IMG/VR virus record: IMGVR_UViG_3300027844_001828
Span: 171,625 to 235,624 of that record
Source: a virus
Length of the DNA stretch: 64,000 bases
Direction: 5' to 3' (one strand)
Shown here: in pieces, positions 55,813 through 63,187 of the stretch
How the letters are laid out: each line of letters begins with the position of its first letter
How positions within the stretch are numbered: the first letter of the stretch is position 1
Program-made: the position numbers and the translations under genes
The notes under the pieces: generated by a model
The model's database searches: none
Told to the model about the DNA's origin: nothing
What the model saw: the letters and a program-made list of their open reading frames with translations, nothing else

Positions 55813-56178
55813 ATGAGCGAGAATCAAAACGAGAATGAATGTGCCGATGGTGCCGAGACTCAGGTGCCGACAACGAATCAGCGTGGCCGGGCGAAGGGTT
55901 CCGTGACTGCCGCTCAGAAGGAATCGATGCAGAATGGCCGTATCGCTGCTGGCAAGCGCAAGGCAGCGGCGATCAAGGTCATCGAGAAGAACGATGCCTT
56001 CACGAAGGCTTCGACTTGGCGCAACGTTGACCCGACCATTACGGCGGCGATCATCGACGCGGCAACCGAAGGCGGAGCAAAGGCGCAGGACAAGCAGGAT
56101 GCGGCTCGTGCCGTGGCTCAGTCCCGCATTAACGCCATCGACGCTGAACGGGCGCAGTTGGTTGCAGACCTCGGCTAA
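55813..56178 (+). CDS. Ala/Lys-rich basic protein, 121 residues
   Basis: ATG after TGGAGAAC. The product (RGRAKGSVTAAQKESMQNGRIAAGKRKAAAIK) is rich in Ala, Lys and Gln, like H1-type or DNA-compaction proteins; the C-terminal half forms helices. A GTG at 55735 directly after a -10-like TATTGT would give a longer form. Terminator follows. Confidence 0.6.
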   Translation: MSENQNENECADGAETQVPTTNQRGRAKGSVTAAQKESMQNGRIAAGKRKAAAIKVIEKNDAFTKASTWRNVDPTITAAIIDAATEGGAKAQDKQDAARAVAQSRINAIDAERAQLVADLG

Positions 56179-56204
56179 GACAGCCGAACGTCGAATATTA
56201 GTAA

Positions 56205-56242
56205 AGAAAAGCCCCACCGGGAAACTGGTGGGGCTTTTCTGT
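56205..56242 (+). terminator. Intrinsic terminator
   Basis: A 14-bp stem with AAAAGCCCCACC and its complement, 8-nt loop, then TCTGTTTT. Confidence 0.92.
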
Positions 56243-56297
56243 TTTCCCGGCTCGCCGATCTTTACCCCCTTGGCGAGACCTCCTGGTGACCTCGGCT

Positions 56298-56331
56298 GGC
56301 TCACTGTATAAAACATTTTATACAGTGGACC
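56298..56331. repeat. 34-bp palindrome, copy 5
   Basis: GGCTCACTGTATAAAA, centre CA, TTTTATACAGTGGACC; 56 bp after a terminator and 60 bp before a -35 box. Confidence 0.95.
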
Positions 56332-56390
56332 AAAACGGGTGGTCTCGATCAGACCAGGGCTGACCTCTCATATTTCTTTTCAAGAACAGC

Positions 56391-56418
56391 TTGCAATGTT
56401 GAAGATGCGATCTATATT
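56391..56418 (+). promoter_or_regulatory. Promoter
   Basis: TTGCAA (56391-56396), 16 bp, TATATT (56413-56418). An ATG 4 bp downstream (56423) opens a 10-residue frame; the first real gene is at 56593, leaving a leader of about 170 nt with no gene. Confidence 0.7.
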
Positions 56419-56592
56419 GTTGATGTGTATAGCACAAGCTACCTCACAGGGGTGAGGGGAAATGCATCAATCGGAGAAAACGGTTGAAGTGCAGGAGGGA
56501 TTCTACTCCTTTAAGTACAGGTATGAGCTGCGTTTTTGCGAAGTATCAGTGGCTTGAATCCTGTTACATACTAACTTAACAAGGGGGATGAG

Positions 56593-56808
56593 ATGAATGA
56601 TGGGAATAAAAATCTCAAACTTGATCTAATGCTTCTGGGCAACAAGCTCGTGACTGAGTATGGATACCCGACGGGGAATCAGATGATCGGATCGTCATGG
56701 TTCCTGAATGCAGTGAACAATTTTACAGAAGCTTTGAACGAGGCACCACCAGAGGTGCTGGAACTCCTGTCAGAATTTGGTTACGATTGGCCTGTTGTTG
56801 AAAAATGA
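56593..56808 (+). CDS. Hypothetical protein, 71 residues
   Basis: Helical acidic protein (LDLMLLGNKLVTEYGYPTG). Start after AAGGGGGATGAG. No motif. Confidence 0.6.
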   Translation: MNDGNKNLKLDLMLLGNKLVTEYGYPTGNQMIGSSWFLNAVNNFTEALNEAPPEVLELLSEFGYDWPVVEK

Positions 56809-56833
56809 AATAGGAGAAACAGAGGTAGCGTAG

Positions 56834-57220
56834 ATGGAAATTAATAAAAAACGAATCAGGGTGACCTACGAGATTATCACACCTGAGTCTTCTGCCAACG
56901 GAGATGTTGCAGAGAGTGGGTGGCTCGATGAGGGGGGTAGAGACTTCCGTCTACCTCTTTGTCCGAGTAGCCCTGAAGGAGATACCCCAGTTGCTTTCGC
57001 TATTGATCACCTGAGATGTGAGGGAGCAACCAGTGATGGGGGTAGTGAATGGTTGACTGCCTACGGGGATATGGAAACTGACGGTAGCGTGACCAATACA
57101 TCCTTCCACCTTGTCGAAGGTGAGTGGACTGACGAGGAAATTGATGAAATTCATAGAGCTTTGTCGCCAGCACCATATAACGCAGCAGCATATGCTGCCA
57201 AAATGAGAAATAAAAAATGA
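56834..57220 (+). CDS. Hypothetical protein, 128 residues
   Basis: Beta-rich start (KKRIRVTYEIITPESSANGD) with an acidic Gly-rich middle and a helical Ala-rich end (PAPYNAAAYAAKMRNKK). The start RVTYEIITPESSANGD is a pattern frequent in phage small proteins. ATGA overlap. Confidence 0.65.
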   Translation: MEINKKRIRVTYEIITPESSANGDVAESGWLDEGGRDFRLPLCPSSPEGDTPVAFAIDHLRCEGATSDGGSEWLTAYGDMETDGSVTNTSFHLVEGEWTDEEIDEIHRALSPAPYNAAAYAAKMRNKK

Positions 57221-57522
57221 AAAAGACCATCGATTACTACACAGAGATGTGCGTTGACGGAAGTGGACGAGTAGTTCTGATGCGGGAAGATAGCGATAAC
57301 TATGTAGAGGAAGTGACCATCGTTGAAGGGACGAAATACTCCTCTGGCTATAGCGTGACAGCAATGGATGTTCAGGCAGCTATCACACAGGACATCATGC
57401 GAAACTGTGTCAGGGTAGATTACCGACTGTCCCCTGACGTAGACAAGGGCGACAATAGGACTACTCGATACGAGACTCCCCAGTACGCCAATTGTGAGCC
57501 TGTATTACCTTCCCGTAAATAA
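57217..57522 (+). CDS. Hypothetical protein, 101 residues
   Basis: ATGA-coupled. Beta-rich start (YYTEMCVDGSGRVVLMRED). No family recognised. Confidence 0.6.
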   Translation: MKKTIDYYTEMCVDGSGRVVLMREDSDNYVEEVTIVEGTKYSSGYSVTAMDVQAAITQDIMRNCVRVDYRLSPDVDKGDNRTTRYETPQYANCEPVLPSRK

Positions 57523-57541
57523 AAAAAACAGGAGAAACCAG

Positions 57542-57577
57542 ATGAGTAATGAGTTTCCCCTTGCAATAGTTAGGTGA
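57542..57577 (+). CDS. Micro-protein, 11 residues
   Basis: CAGGAG precedes the ATG by 7 nt; SNEFPLAIVR follows. Possible leader peptide. Confidence 0.3.
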   Translation: MSNEFPLAIVR

Positions 57578-57606
57578 AGAGAGAGAAACCTAACAAGGAG
57601 GAAACG

Positions 57607-57669
57607 ATGTTTAAGTCAGAGTTTGCAATCAAGGCACTGATTCTCGTGTGTGGTCACCCAACTAACTAA
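57607..57669 (+). CDS. Micro-protein, 20 residues
   Basis: Strong AAGGAGG before ATG; hydrophobic helix FAIKALILVCG. Confidence 0.4.
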   Translation: MFKSEFAIKALILVCGHPTN

Positions 57670-57680
57670 GGAAAGGAACA

Positions 57681-57980
57681 ATGAACAATCAAGTGATAGC
57701 TAATGAATTGGTGGCAGGGTCAACGGCAAAAGGGCTTTTCGATGCTATTATGATGGATATAATGCCACGGGCATCTGTCACTGTCGATTTTGGTATCGAT
57801 TCAAAGAAGCACTATGAAGCTTTATATTATCCTATTAGGTCAGGCGAGATTGATTTACAAGATTTAGAGAGAGTGGTGGGAGATGGTCCTGCTATTACGG
57901 ATCTCGTGAGAAAGAGCAAGGGAAATCCTCATCGGAACATCACATTTACAACCAGCTATGATGGCAAGTATGGACAATAA
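57681..57980 (+). CDS. Protein with IANELV N-terminal signature, 99 residues
   Basis: NNQVIANELVAG is the shared start. The rest is mixed alpha/beta, unlike the others. AAGGAAAGGAA precedes the ATG, the same leader form as at 58943. Confidence 0.65.
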   Translation: MNNQVIANELVAGSTAKGLFDAIMMDIMPRASVTVDFGIDSKKHYEALYYPIRSGEIDLQDLERVVGDGPAITDLVRKSKGNPHRNITFTTSYDGKYGQ

Positions 57981-58299
57981 TAAAATAGCTAATGAACTTC
58001 TGAAAGTGGCTGAAAGCCTGATCGCTGGGAGAGGTTTCACCAAACAGCGCACAGAACCACTTCCGGATGTGAACGGGGTGTGGCGAAAGGTTTGGTTCAA
58101 CTACCACCCTGATGGAACTATGGAGATTCAACTCTCTTCAACGGCAAAGATCGAGTTTGGGTTCAGTACCTATGTGGACAGAGATTGGGGGATTTGGGAT
58201 ACGAATCAATTGGATGACCTTTACAAAAACATTCGGAATGGCAAGATGCCAAGAGGATTCGTCCACACAGAGGGTGCCAAGTTCATACCTGAACAATGA
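57970..58299 (+). CDS. Protein with IANELLxVAE N-terminal signature, 109 residues
   Basis: Start chosen at ATG 57970 because DNNKIANELLKVAESLIAGR then aligns with its paralogues; ATGs at 57958 and 57961 are alternatives. Beta-rich body (RKVWFNYHPDGTMEIQLSS). ATGA overlap with the next gene. Confidence 0.65.
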   Translation: MDNNKIANELLKVAESLIAGRGFTKQRTEPLPDVNGVWRKVWFNYHPDGTMEIQLSSTAKIEFGFSTYVDRDWGIWDTNQLDDLYKNIRNGKMPRGFVHTEGAKFIPEQ

Positions 58300-58682
58300 A
58301 TCAGAAAATAGCATCTGAGTTAGTGGATATGGCTGAGAGGGTCGCTGCAAATAAAACTCTCTTGGATTATGATGGGGATGATGCAGAAATAGCTGATGAC
58401 TTGGAAGCGGCATTGAGTTATTTTCTTGGCGGTTCTTCAGAGGTGAACAAGACTGAGATCATTTTCTATGAAGAAGAAACACGAAAGGGTGAATCAGTTC
58501 AGATATCGGTAACGGTGGAAAATCAATGGCGGAATCTTTTAGTCGGTCTCTACATCACAGGGGAAAATGGTGATGGACCCACATACGAGGACGGTATGTG
58601 GAGCTTTGATATCACCGATTCGGTTCGAGAAGTTGCCAAAACCATTGGACAAGCTGCTCAAAAAGTACTCAAAAAGTTCTAA
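58296..58682 (+). CDS. Protein with IASELVxMAE N-terminal signature, 128 residues
   Basis: NQKIASELVDMAERVAANK start. Body beta-rich (EIIFYEEETRKGESVQISVTV) then a helix (VREVAKTIGQAAQKVLKKF). Coupled by ATGA. Confidence 0.65.
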   Translation: MNQKIASELVDMAERVAANKTLLDYDGDDAEIADDLEAALSYFLGGSSEVNKTEIIFYEEETRKGESVQISVTVENQWRNLLVGLYITGENGDGPTYEDGMWSFDITDSVREVAKTIGQAAQKVLKKF

Positions 58683-58697
58683 ACAAGGAGAGAAACA

Positions 58698-58883
58698 ATG
58701 AATCAAAAAATAGCAAGTGAGATGGTGGAGAAGGTTGTGAATAGGGTTGCTGCTGGTGTAGCTTCCGAGGCGGGATTGTATCACAGGTTTACAGGCACAA
58801 TTAGTGTAAAAAACGCAATTTTTGAACTAAAGAGAGACGGAAAAATAGATTGGAAAAAAGGAACTTGGGTAGCTGGAAAGTAG
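58698..58883 (+). CDS. Protein with IASEMVExV N-terminal signature, 61 residues
   Basis: NQKIASEMVEKVVNRVAAG start; the body is short and basic. AAGGAG precedes the ATG. Fourth consecutive gene with this start. Confidence 0.65.
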   Translation: MNQKIASEMVEKVVNRVAAGVASEAGLYHRFTGTISVKNAIFELKRDGKIDWKKGTWVAGK

Positions 58884-58942
58884 CGCAGTAGAACCACACT
58901 TTAACGAGCGTCTTGGAATCAAAACTAACTAAGGAAAGGACA

Positions 58943-59053
58943 ATGGACAATCTATCGTTATCCGATATCAAGAAGGCAATTCAAGCAGTTAAAAGAGACA
59001 AGTGGCGTGATGATAGGACCATCATGAGTATTGTTGAAATATTCTTAGCATAG
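58943..59053 (+). CDS. Small helical protein, 36 residues
   Basis: AAGGAAAGGACA before ATG. DNLSLSDIKKAIQAVKRDKW; lies just before a promoter. Confidence 0.5.
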   Translation: MDNLSLSDIKKAIQAVKRDKWRDDRTIMSIVEIFLA

Positions 59054-59054
59054 T

Positions 59055-59082
59055 TTGTAATAACTAAAAATGAGGTTAGAGT
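59055..59082 (+). promoter_or_regulatory. Leaderless-type promoter
   Basis: TTGTAA (59055-59060), 16 bp ending TGAGGT, TAGAGT (59077-59082), ATG 6 bp downstream at 59089. One of the clearest cases. Confidence 0.85.
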
Positions 59083-59088
59083 AAGAAC

Positions 59089-59307
59089 ATGAGTCAACCA
59101 TATTCAATTTTCATTCTCCATGACAATGGTACATGGGAACAACCAACGTTTTGTGTTGAGAACGGAGACCGCCTTTCTTTGGATGAAATTGAGAAATGCG
59201 CACAAAACCAGTTCGGCGGGTTTCTTAGCTATGGCCTTCAATCAGATGATGACGCCCCCGAAGAGAATATCTGTGAAATCCCTAACCCCATTAACAAGAA
59301 GGCGTAA
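59089..59307 (+). CDS. Hypothetical protein, 72 residues
   Basis: Leaderless start with no ribosome binding site. Beta start (YSIFILHDNGTWEQPTF). Family not known. Confidence 0.65.
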   Translation: MSQPYSIFILHDNGTWEQPTFCVENGDRLSLDEIEKCAQNQFGGFLSYGLQSDDDAPEENICEIPNPINKKA

Positions 59308-59308
59308 C

Positions 59309-59485
59309 ATGGAATCCGATATTATCAATATCCTTACCGAGCTCCTTCAATATTATGGGCCGGAGCACGGTGTCACGAACACTTCAATGGTCGGCACAGA
59401 TTGTTCTGTCGCCTTCGATTTTTCCGGGAAGTCATTTCTTATAAGCTCTAACGATATAAATTTGATCGATGAACTGGTAAATTAG
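59309..59485 (+). CDS. Hypothetical protein, 58 residues
   Basis: ATG 1 bp after the previous stop. ESDIINILTELLQYYGPEHG; helical then beta. Ends 4 bp before ald. Confidence 0.6.
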   Translation: MESDIINILTELLQYYGPEHGVTNTSMVGTDCSVAFDFSGKSFLISSNDINLIDELVN

Positions 59486-59489
59486 CGAC

Positions 59490-60578
59490 ATGCAAATTGG
59501 CGTTCCAAAAGAAATTAAAAACAACGAGTTCAGGGTTGGGCTAACTCCTGCTTCAGTAGCTGAATTAATTGCTAACAATCATTCCGTCTTTGTTGAACAT
59601 AATGCTGGCAAAGAAATTGGCTTCTCTGATAACGATTACTCTTTAGCAGGAGCAAATATTCTTGAAACTGCTGCCGAAGTCTTCAATGCTGCCGAGCTTA
59701 TTATTAAGGTTAAGGAGCCCATGCAAGAAGAATTGCAATTTCTATCCGCTCGCCACACTCTTTTTACTTACTTGCACTTAGCTGGTGATAAGAAGCATGC
59801 TGCTAATCTAATTAAAACTGGTGTTACAGGCATTGCTTATGAAACTGTTACTTCAGCTAATGGCTCTTTGCCATTGCTTGCGCCAATGAGTGCTATTGCT
59901 GGTCAACTCAGCATAGTGGTTGGCTCCTATCATCTGTTAAAACCAAATAAAGGCAGGGGAACTTTAATTGGATCTTTTGGAGAAATTGATCCAAGAGTTG
60001 TTACTGTTATTGGAGCAGGCGTGGCTGGTACTGAGGCCATTGAAAAAGCAATTAGAAACAATGCTCACGTTAAAATTATTGATTTATCTAAAGAGAGATT
60101 GGCTGAGTTAGAAGTAATTCATGGAACTGACCGCATTGAATACATTGAATCCACCGACGCTGCGATTGTCGAGGCTTTATCACAATCTGACTTGGTTGTT
60201 GGCGCTGTTTATGTTGTTGGCAAACAAGCTCCAAAAATCGTAACAGAGAAAATGCTTGCCAAGATGACCCCAGGAAGTGTGATGGTTGATATTTCAATTG
60301 ATCAAGGCGGATGCTTTGAGACAAGCCGACCAACGAATCATGATGAGCCTACTTTTATTAAAGATGGAGTCGTGCATTATTGTGTTACTAACATGCCCGC
60401 CGCAGTTCCCTTGACGGCGACCCACGCATTGAATAAAGCAACCTTACCTTTTGTGATAGACCTAGCAAACAAAGGTATAGATCAAGCATTAAAAGATGAC
60501 GAACATCTTTTAAATGGATTGAATATAAAAAATGGTGAAGTTGTTCATCCTGCTGTAAAAGAAGCCTTGCTAGGCTAA
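59490..60578 (+). CDS. ald: Alanine dehydrogenase
   Basis: The 362-residue product matches Ald along its whole length (usual size about 370). Substrate residues are in place: Arg15 (NEFRVGLTP), Lys75 (KVKEP), His96 (YLHLAGD) and Asp271 (SIDQGG). The NAD site is GAGVAG at 175-180. The enzyme interconverts L-alanine and pyruvate plus ammonia with NAD(H). No ribosome binding site is visible, and its codon use (many GCT, ATT, TTA) differs from neighbours. Ald is rare in phages and probably a host-derived passenger that feeds pyruvate and NADH or sets the alanine pool for cell-wall work. Confidence 0.95.
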   Translation: MQIGVPKEIKNNEFRVGLTPASVAELIANNHSVFVEHNAGKEIGFSDNDYSLAGANILETAAEVFNAAELIIKVKEPMQEELQFLSARHTLFTYLHLAGDKKHAANLIKTGVTGIAYETVTSANGSLPLLAPMSAIAGQLSIVVGSYHLLKPNKGRGTLIGSFGEIDPRVVTVIGAGVAGTEAIEKAIRNNAHVKIIDLSKERLAELEVIHGTDRIEYIESTDAAIVEALSQSDLVVGAVYVVGKQAPKIVTEKMLAKMTPGSVMVDISIDQGGCFETSRPTNHDEPTFIKDGVVHYCVTNMPAAVPLTATHALNKATLPFVIDLANKGIDQALKDDEHLLNGLNIKNGEVVHPAVKEALLG

Positions 60579-60596
60579 ATCGTCAATAGCGACTTA

Positions 60597-60818
60597 GTGC
60601 GCGGGTTCGAGCAGTGTTGGCAGGTATTTGACGGTGACCTATCGAAGTGCATGGCGGTGACTGAATTGATACTTGCCGGTGGCTTTTACGGCATTCGGAC
60701 TGCGGATTACTGCGGCGATAATGGTGACGGGTTCTCGTCTGAGTTTATCATCGACTCCACCGACGTGGACGGACTGAAAGCGATCTATAAACAGTACAAA
60801 GCGAGGGCAACACGATGA
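60597..60818 (+). CDS. Hypothetical protein, 73 residues
   Basis: Starts at GTG 60597. It lies at the start of a GC-rich patch (about 60600-61340). Sequence GFYGIRTADYCGDNGDGFSS. Function unknown. Confidence 0.5.
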   Translation: MRGFEQCWQVFDGDLSKCMAVTELILAGGFYGIRTADYCGDNGDGFSSEFIIDSTDVDGLKAIYKQYKARATR

Positions 60819-60882
60819 GCACGATGCAAATTACGACAATCCCAACATCACCAACTATGCCGAATCGGTATAGGTAACGCCC

Positions 60883-60969
60883 GTGGGTAGTGTGTTGCAG
60901 CAGCAGGTCTACCTGTCTGCATCCTACGATGCCGCAATGAGCGAGTACCGCGACCGACTGAACAAGTAA
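60883..60969 (+). CDS. Remnant of a small protein, 28 residues
   Basis: From GTG 60883: GSVLQQQVYLSASYDAAMSE. The same frame is open upstream through YDNPNITNYAESV but is cut by TAG 60871, so this is probably the end of a longer gene. Confidence 0.35.
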   Translation: MGSVLQQQVYLSASYDAAMSEYRDRLNK

Positions 60970-61005
60970 CCACAACCGCAACGGCGCGCCAGATAACAGA
61001 GAGGA

Positions 61006-61293
61006 ATGAACATGGAAACCCACCACGCATACTACACGCACGACGAACACGACAAGTGGACGCTGATACACCAAGGCCTGCCATGCAATGCACCCCGCGA
61101 TCTCGCAACGTGCCGCAAGCTGGCGAAGCGTTACGGGCTGGAAGTCACGCACGTATGGCTGGCCGAGGACGGAAAGTTCGCGCCGCTAACACAAGTCGGA
61201 GAGGATGGGCTTGTCGAGCGGTGCGTTGACTGCAACGGCACGAACATCGAAGAACAAACCTGTAACGATTGCTTAACTGAGGCGCTAACATGA
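61006..61293 (+). CDS. GC-rich protein with C-terminal zinc ribbon, 95 residues
   Basis: HHAYYTHDEHDKWTLIHQGL at the start, then CVDCNGTNIEEQTCNDC at the end (CxxC...CxxC). Belongs to the GC-rich patch. ATGA overlap with the next frame. Confidence 0.65.
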   Translation: MNMETHHAYYTHDEHDKWTLIHQGLPCNAPRDLATCRKLAKRYGLEVTHVWLAEDGKFAPLTQVGEDGLVERCVDCNGTNIEEQTCNDCLTEALT

Positions 61294-61367
61294 CACGCGA
61301 ACCATCAATCACAATACGCAAGACAAACCGCAAACGCGATATTTTTTTCTTTCAGTGCATTTGTTAG
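61290..61367 (+). CDS. Truncated basic protein, 25 residues
   Basis: ATGA-coupled. TREPSITIRKTNRKRD is GC-rich coding; at about 61341 the sequence turns AT-rich (TTTTTTTC) and the frame soon ends, so the gene seems cut at an insertion boundary. Confidence 0.4.
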   Translation: MTREPSITIRKTNRKRDIFFFQCIC

Positions 61368-61389
61368 CTCTAAGTTAGGGTTGGCCCCC

Positions 61390-61581
61390 ATGCATGGAGA
61401 GGTTTATGGCTATGGTTCAATGTGCGCACCGTCGCCAACAGCCTTCGCCAAGGATTGTGATTACATTGCGAAGTGGAGGGATATCCTCCGGGGCGAATAC
61501 TCCAGGCTTGACGGTGTGATCATCAGTGATGGTGACTACCGCACTGGGAATATCTTCGTTGTTTTCTTCAAGCCTGCTTGA
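61390..61581 (+). CDS. Hypothetical protein, 63 residues
   Basis: Central helix DYIAKWRDILRGEYSRL and a beta end (GNIFVVFFKPA). Its stop overlaps the TTGACA of the next promoter. Confidence 0.55.
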   Translation: MHGEVYGYGSMCAPSPTAFAKDCDYIAKWRDILRGEYSRLDGVIISDGDYRTGNIFVVFFKPA

Positions 61582-61605
61582 CAAATGACTTGCACTGAGT
61601 AATGT
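61578..61605 (+). promoter_or_regulatory. Leaderless-type promoter
   Basis: TTGACA (61578-61583), 16 bp, TAATGT (61600-61605), ATG 6 bp downstream at 61612, in frame with the next gene. Confidence 0.7.
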
Positions 61606-61647
61606 ACACGCATGCGTAACATACACGAAATCAATGGAGTTAATATT

Positions 61648-62013
61648 ATGGCAACAATAAAAAATCCCGGAGGCACATCGAATTTACAGGGTAGAGAGAA
61701 CAGTATTCGAAGTCTCTCATTAGTCAATGCCAGAATATGTGGAGATAGTTCAGATGGAATCGTCTCAAAGAGGTGTGATTGCAAGTACCTCAACCCTGGA
61801 GATGTGCTTACGAGTTGCCAGACTGGTTGTAGCGAGCTTCGGACAGTCATTTTCATGTTGGAAAACATGACAGAGGAGGAGTATCAATTAGCCTTGTCTG
61901 TTGGAGCCGAACGCCTTAGAGGTTCCGAAAGAAAAGCCCGGCTCGATAGGTTGCGGGACAAGCTCGATGATGTAGACATTCGTACTTTACAGTCAGAAGG
62001 GCTTGATATCTAA
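61648..62013 (+). CDS. Hypothetical protein, 121 residues
   Basis: Two starts share the frame: leaderless ATG 61612 (133 residues) and ATG 61648 behind TGGAG (121 residues). The body has Cys residues (CDCKYLN, SCQTGC) and a charged helical end (RGSERKARLDRLRDKLDDVD). Both forms may be made. Confidence 0.65.
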   Translation: MATIKNPGGTSNLQGRENSIRSLSLVNARICGDSSDGIVSKRCDCKYLNPGDVLTSCQTGCSELRTVIFMLENMTEEEYQLALSVGAERLRGSERKARLDRLRDKLDDVDIRTLQSEGLDI

Positions 62014-62030
62014 GATTCAGGAGTCATTGT
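62003..62030 (+). promoter_or_regulatory. Leaderless-type promoter
   Basis: TTGATA (62003-62008), 16 bp, CATTGT (62025-62030), ATG 6 bp downstream at 62037. Confidence 0.6.
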
Positions 62031-62036
62031 AACACC

Positions 62037-62072
62037 ATGAATCACACACTGACAGCCAAGGAACAATCATGA
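62037..62072 (+). CDS. Leader peptide, 11 residues
   Basis: NHTLTAKEQS follows Met at the transcript start. The AAGGA of the main gene lies inside it, and its stop overlaps the main ATG (ATGA at 62069), so the two are coupled. Confidence 0.55.
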   Translation: MNHTLTAKEQS

Positions 62073-62353
62073 CGCGACATGGAACATGTTATTGGAAGAA
62101 CTTCAACTGTGCTCAAATTTATTATCATGATCAAGGCCATGATGATTATGAGATCAACGACAAACTATATCGTCGTGAGATCATTTGCAATGAGGAGCCC
62201 AAGTGCAACACTGCTGCCGGAGAGATCATCAACGTGGATGAATATGGTCGCTACCTGATATTTGTCCCTGACACGCCTCCTGCGCCAGCCAAGCCGGAAC
62301 CCAAAGCGTTCAATTTGATCATTGGACATTCACGGGAATTGATGTCGTCATAA
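62069..62353 (+). CDS. Hypothetical protein, 94 residues
   Basis: Beta-rich His/Tyr-containing start (YHDQGHDDYEINDKLYRREI), Cys at CNEEPKC, Pro-rich tail. No family recognised. Confidence 0.6.
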   Translation: MTRHGTCYWKNFNCAQIYYHDQGHDDYEINDKLYRREIICNEEPKCNTAAGEIINVDEYGRYLIFVPDTPPAPAKPEPKAFNLIIGHSRELMSS

Positions 62354-62380
62354 GTTCTTGGCAGGGTGGCGTTTACATAG

Positions 62381-62409
62381 AGAGCCTCATCGGAAACGGT
62401 GGGGCTTTC
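62381..62409 (+). terminator. Intrinsic terminator
   Basis: A 10-bp stem AGCCTCATCG with its partner CGGTGGGGCT around GAAA, then TTTC. Its U-run is short. Confidence 0.7.
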
Positions 62410-62472
62410 GTGTGTCCAGAGGAAGGGAGAATCCGAGGCTCTGCCTCTCCATCGCTCGATTGGGCCTCTGTC

Positions 62473-62506
62473 GGCTCACTGTATAAAACATTTTATACAG
62501 TGGACC
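62473..62506. repeat. 34-bp palindrome, copy 6
   Basis: GGCTCACTGTATAAAA, centre CA, TTTTATACAGTGGACC; 64 bp after the terminator and 51 bp before the next -35 box. Confidence 0.95.
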
Positions 62507-62556
62507 GGGATTTGTTGACGGCGGACACGGCGGACAAAAATATTCCTAAAAAGTGT

Positions 62557-62584
62557 TTGTACTCAAGGAATGTTGATGTAGATT
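62557..62584 (+). promoter_or_regulatory. Promoter
   Basis: TTGTAC (62557-62562), 16 bp, TAGATT (62579-62584); leader of about 22 nt to ATG 62613. Confidence 0.65.
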
Positions 62585-62612
62585 ATTAGCAACCTAAACC
62601 AAAGGATTGATC

Positions 62613-62876
62613 ATGAAGCACTATTTTTTAGTTGGAGTGAGAGAAGTTCACGTATCACATCGGATGGTGTGTGTTGAAGATGAGGACGGGAATCCTTCTG
62701 GTCAATCCCTTGAGGAATGCGCGATTAGCAAGGCGCTCGAAGAGTCTGAAAACGAAGTTTTCTTGGAGTACTCGTACACGATGGAGGAAACAAGGACTCC
62801 AGAGCGAGCTTCTGAGGATGATATTGCAAACTTCTACCCACAAGACGACTCGGAAGAAGAACAGGGGGGGGGATGA
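62613..62876 (+). CDS. Hypothetical acidic protein, 87 residues
   Basis: Beta start (HYFLVGVREVHVSHRMVCVE) then an acidic Glu-rich end. ATGA overlap with the next gene at 62873. Confidence 0.65.
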   Translation: MKHYFLVGVREVHVSHRMVCVEDEDGNPSGQSLEECAISKALEESENEVFLEYSYTMEETRTPERASEDDIANFYPQDDSEEEQGGG

Positions 62877-63163
62877 ACCAGCCCACCAGAGTCGTAGAAT
62901 GTGAAGAACCGGTAGTTCGCAAGTTCGTTGCTGGCGAACTCACTGAGGAAGAAGCATTTGCGGAACACCGAAGGCTCCAATTTAAGCACTTGCGAACAGC
63001 TTATGAGAAGGTGTTCGGGAAGGACTCCAGAGCATTGATCGTCACTGCTATCGAAGATCAGATGACAGCTTTGGGAAAAGTGTCTACCTCAGAAAAGGAG
63101 TGGGCCAGGATTCGTATCGCCGAGTACAAAGAAATATTGATAAACTTGGGCGAGATCGATTGA
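62873..63163 (+). CDS. Hypothetical helical protein, 96 residues
   Basis: ATGA-coupled. Charged helices (TEEEAFAEHRRLQFKHLRTAY). Its stop lies inside the next -35 box. Confidence 0.65.
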   Translation: MNQPTRVVECEEPVVRKFVAGELTEEEAFAEHRRLQFKHLRTAYEKVFGKDSRALIVTAIEDQMTALGKVSTSEKEWARIRIAEYKEILINLGEID

Positions 63164-63187
63164 CTTTTTATTTATAGGTGTCATATT
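63160..63187 (+). promoter_or_regulatory. Promoter
   Basis: TTGACT (63160-63165), 16 bp, CATATT (63182-63187). Gene at 63227 has AAGGAG. Confidence 0.6.

Noticed and set aside
33372-56316. Minus-strand reading frames with GPLYKxFYTVN segments near each palindrome
   Set aside because: The shared peptide is only the translation of the palindromic DNA; the rest of these frames is unrelated and has no start signals.
33482-62506. Palindromes as LexA-type SOS boxes
   Set aside because: They contain CTGT and ACAG, but 14 bp apart instead of 8, and the conserved part extends far beyond a LexA box.
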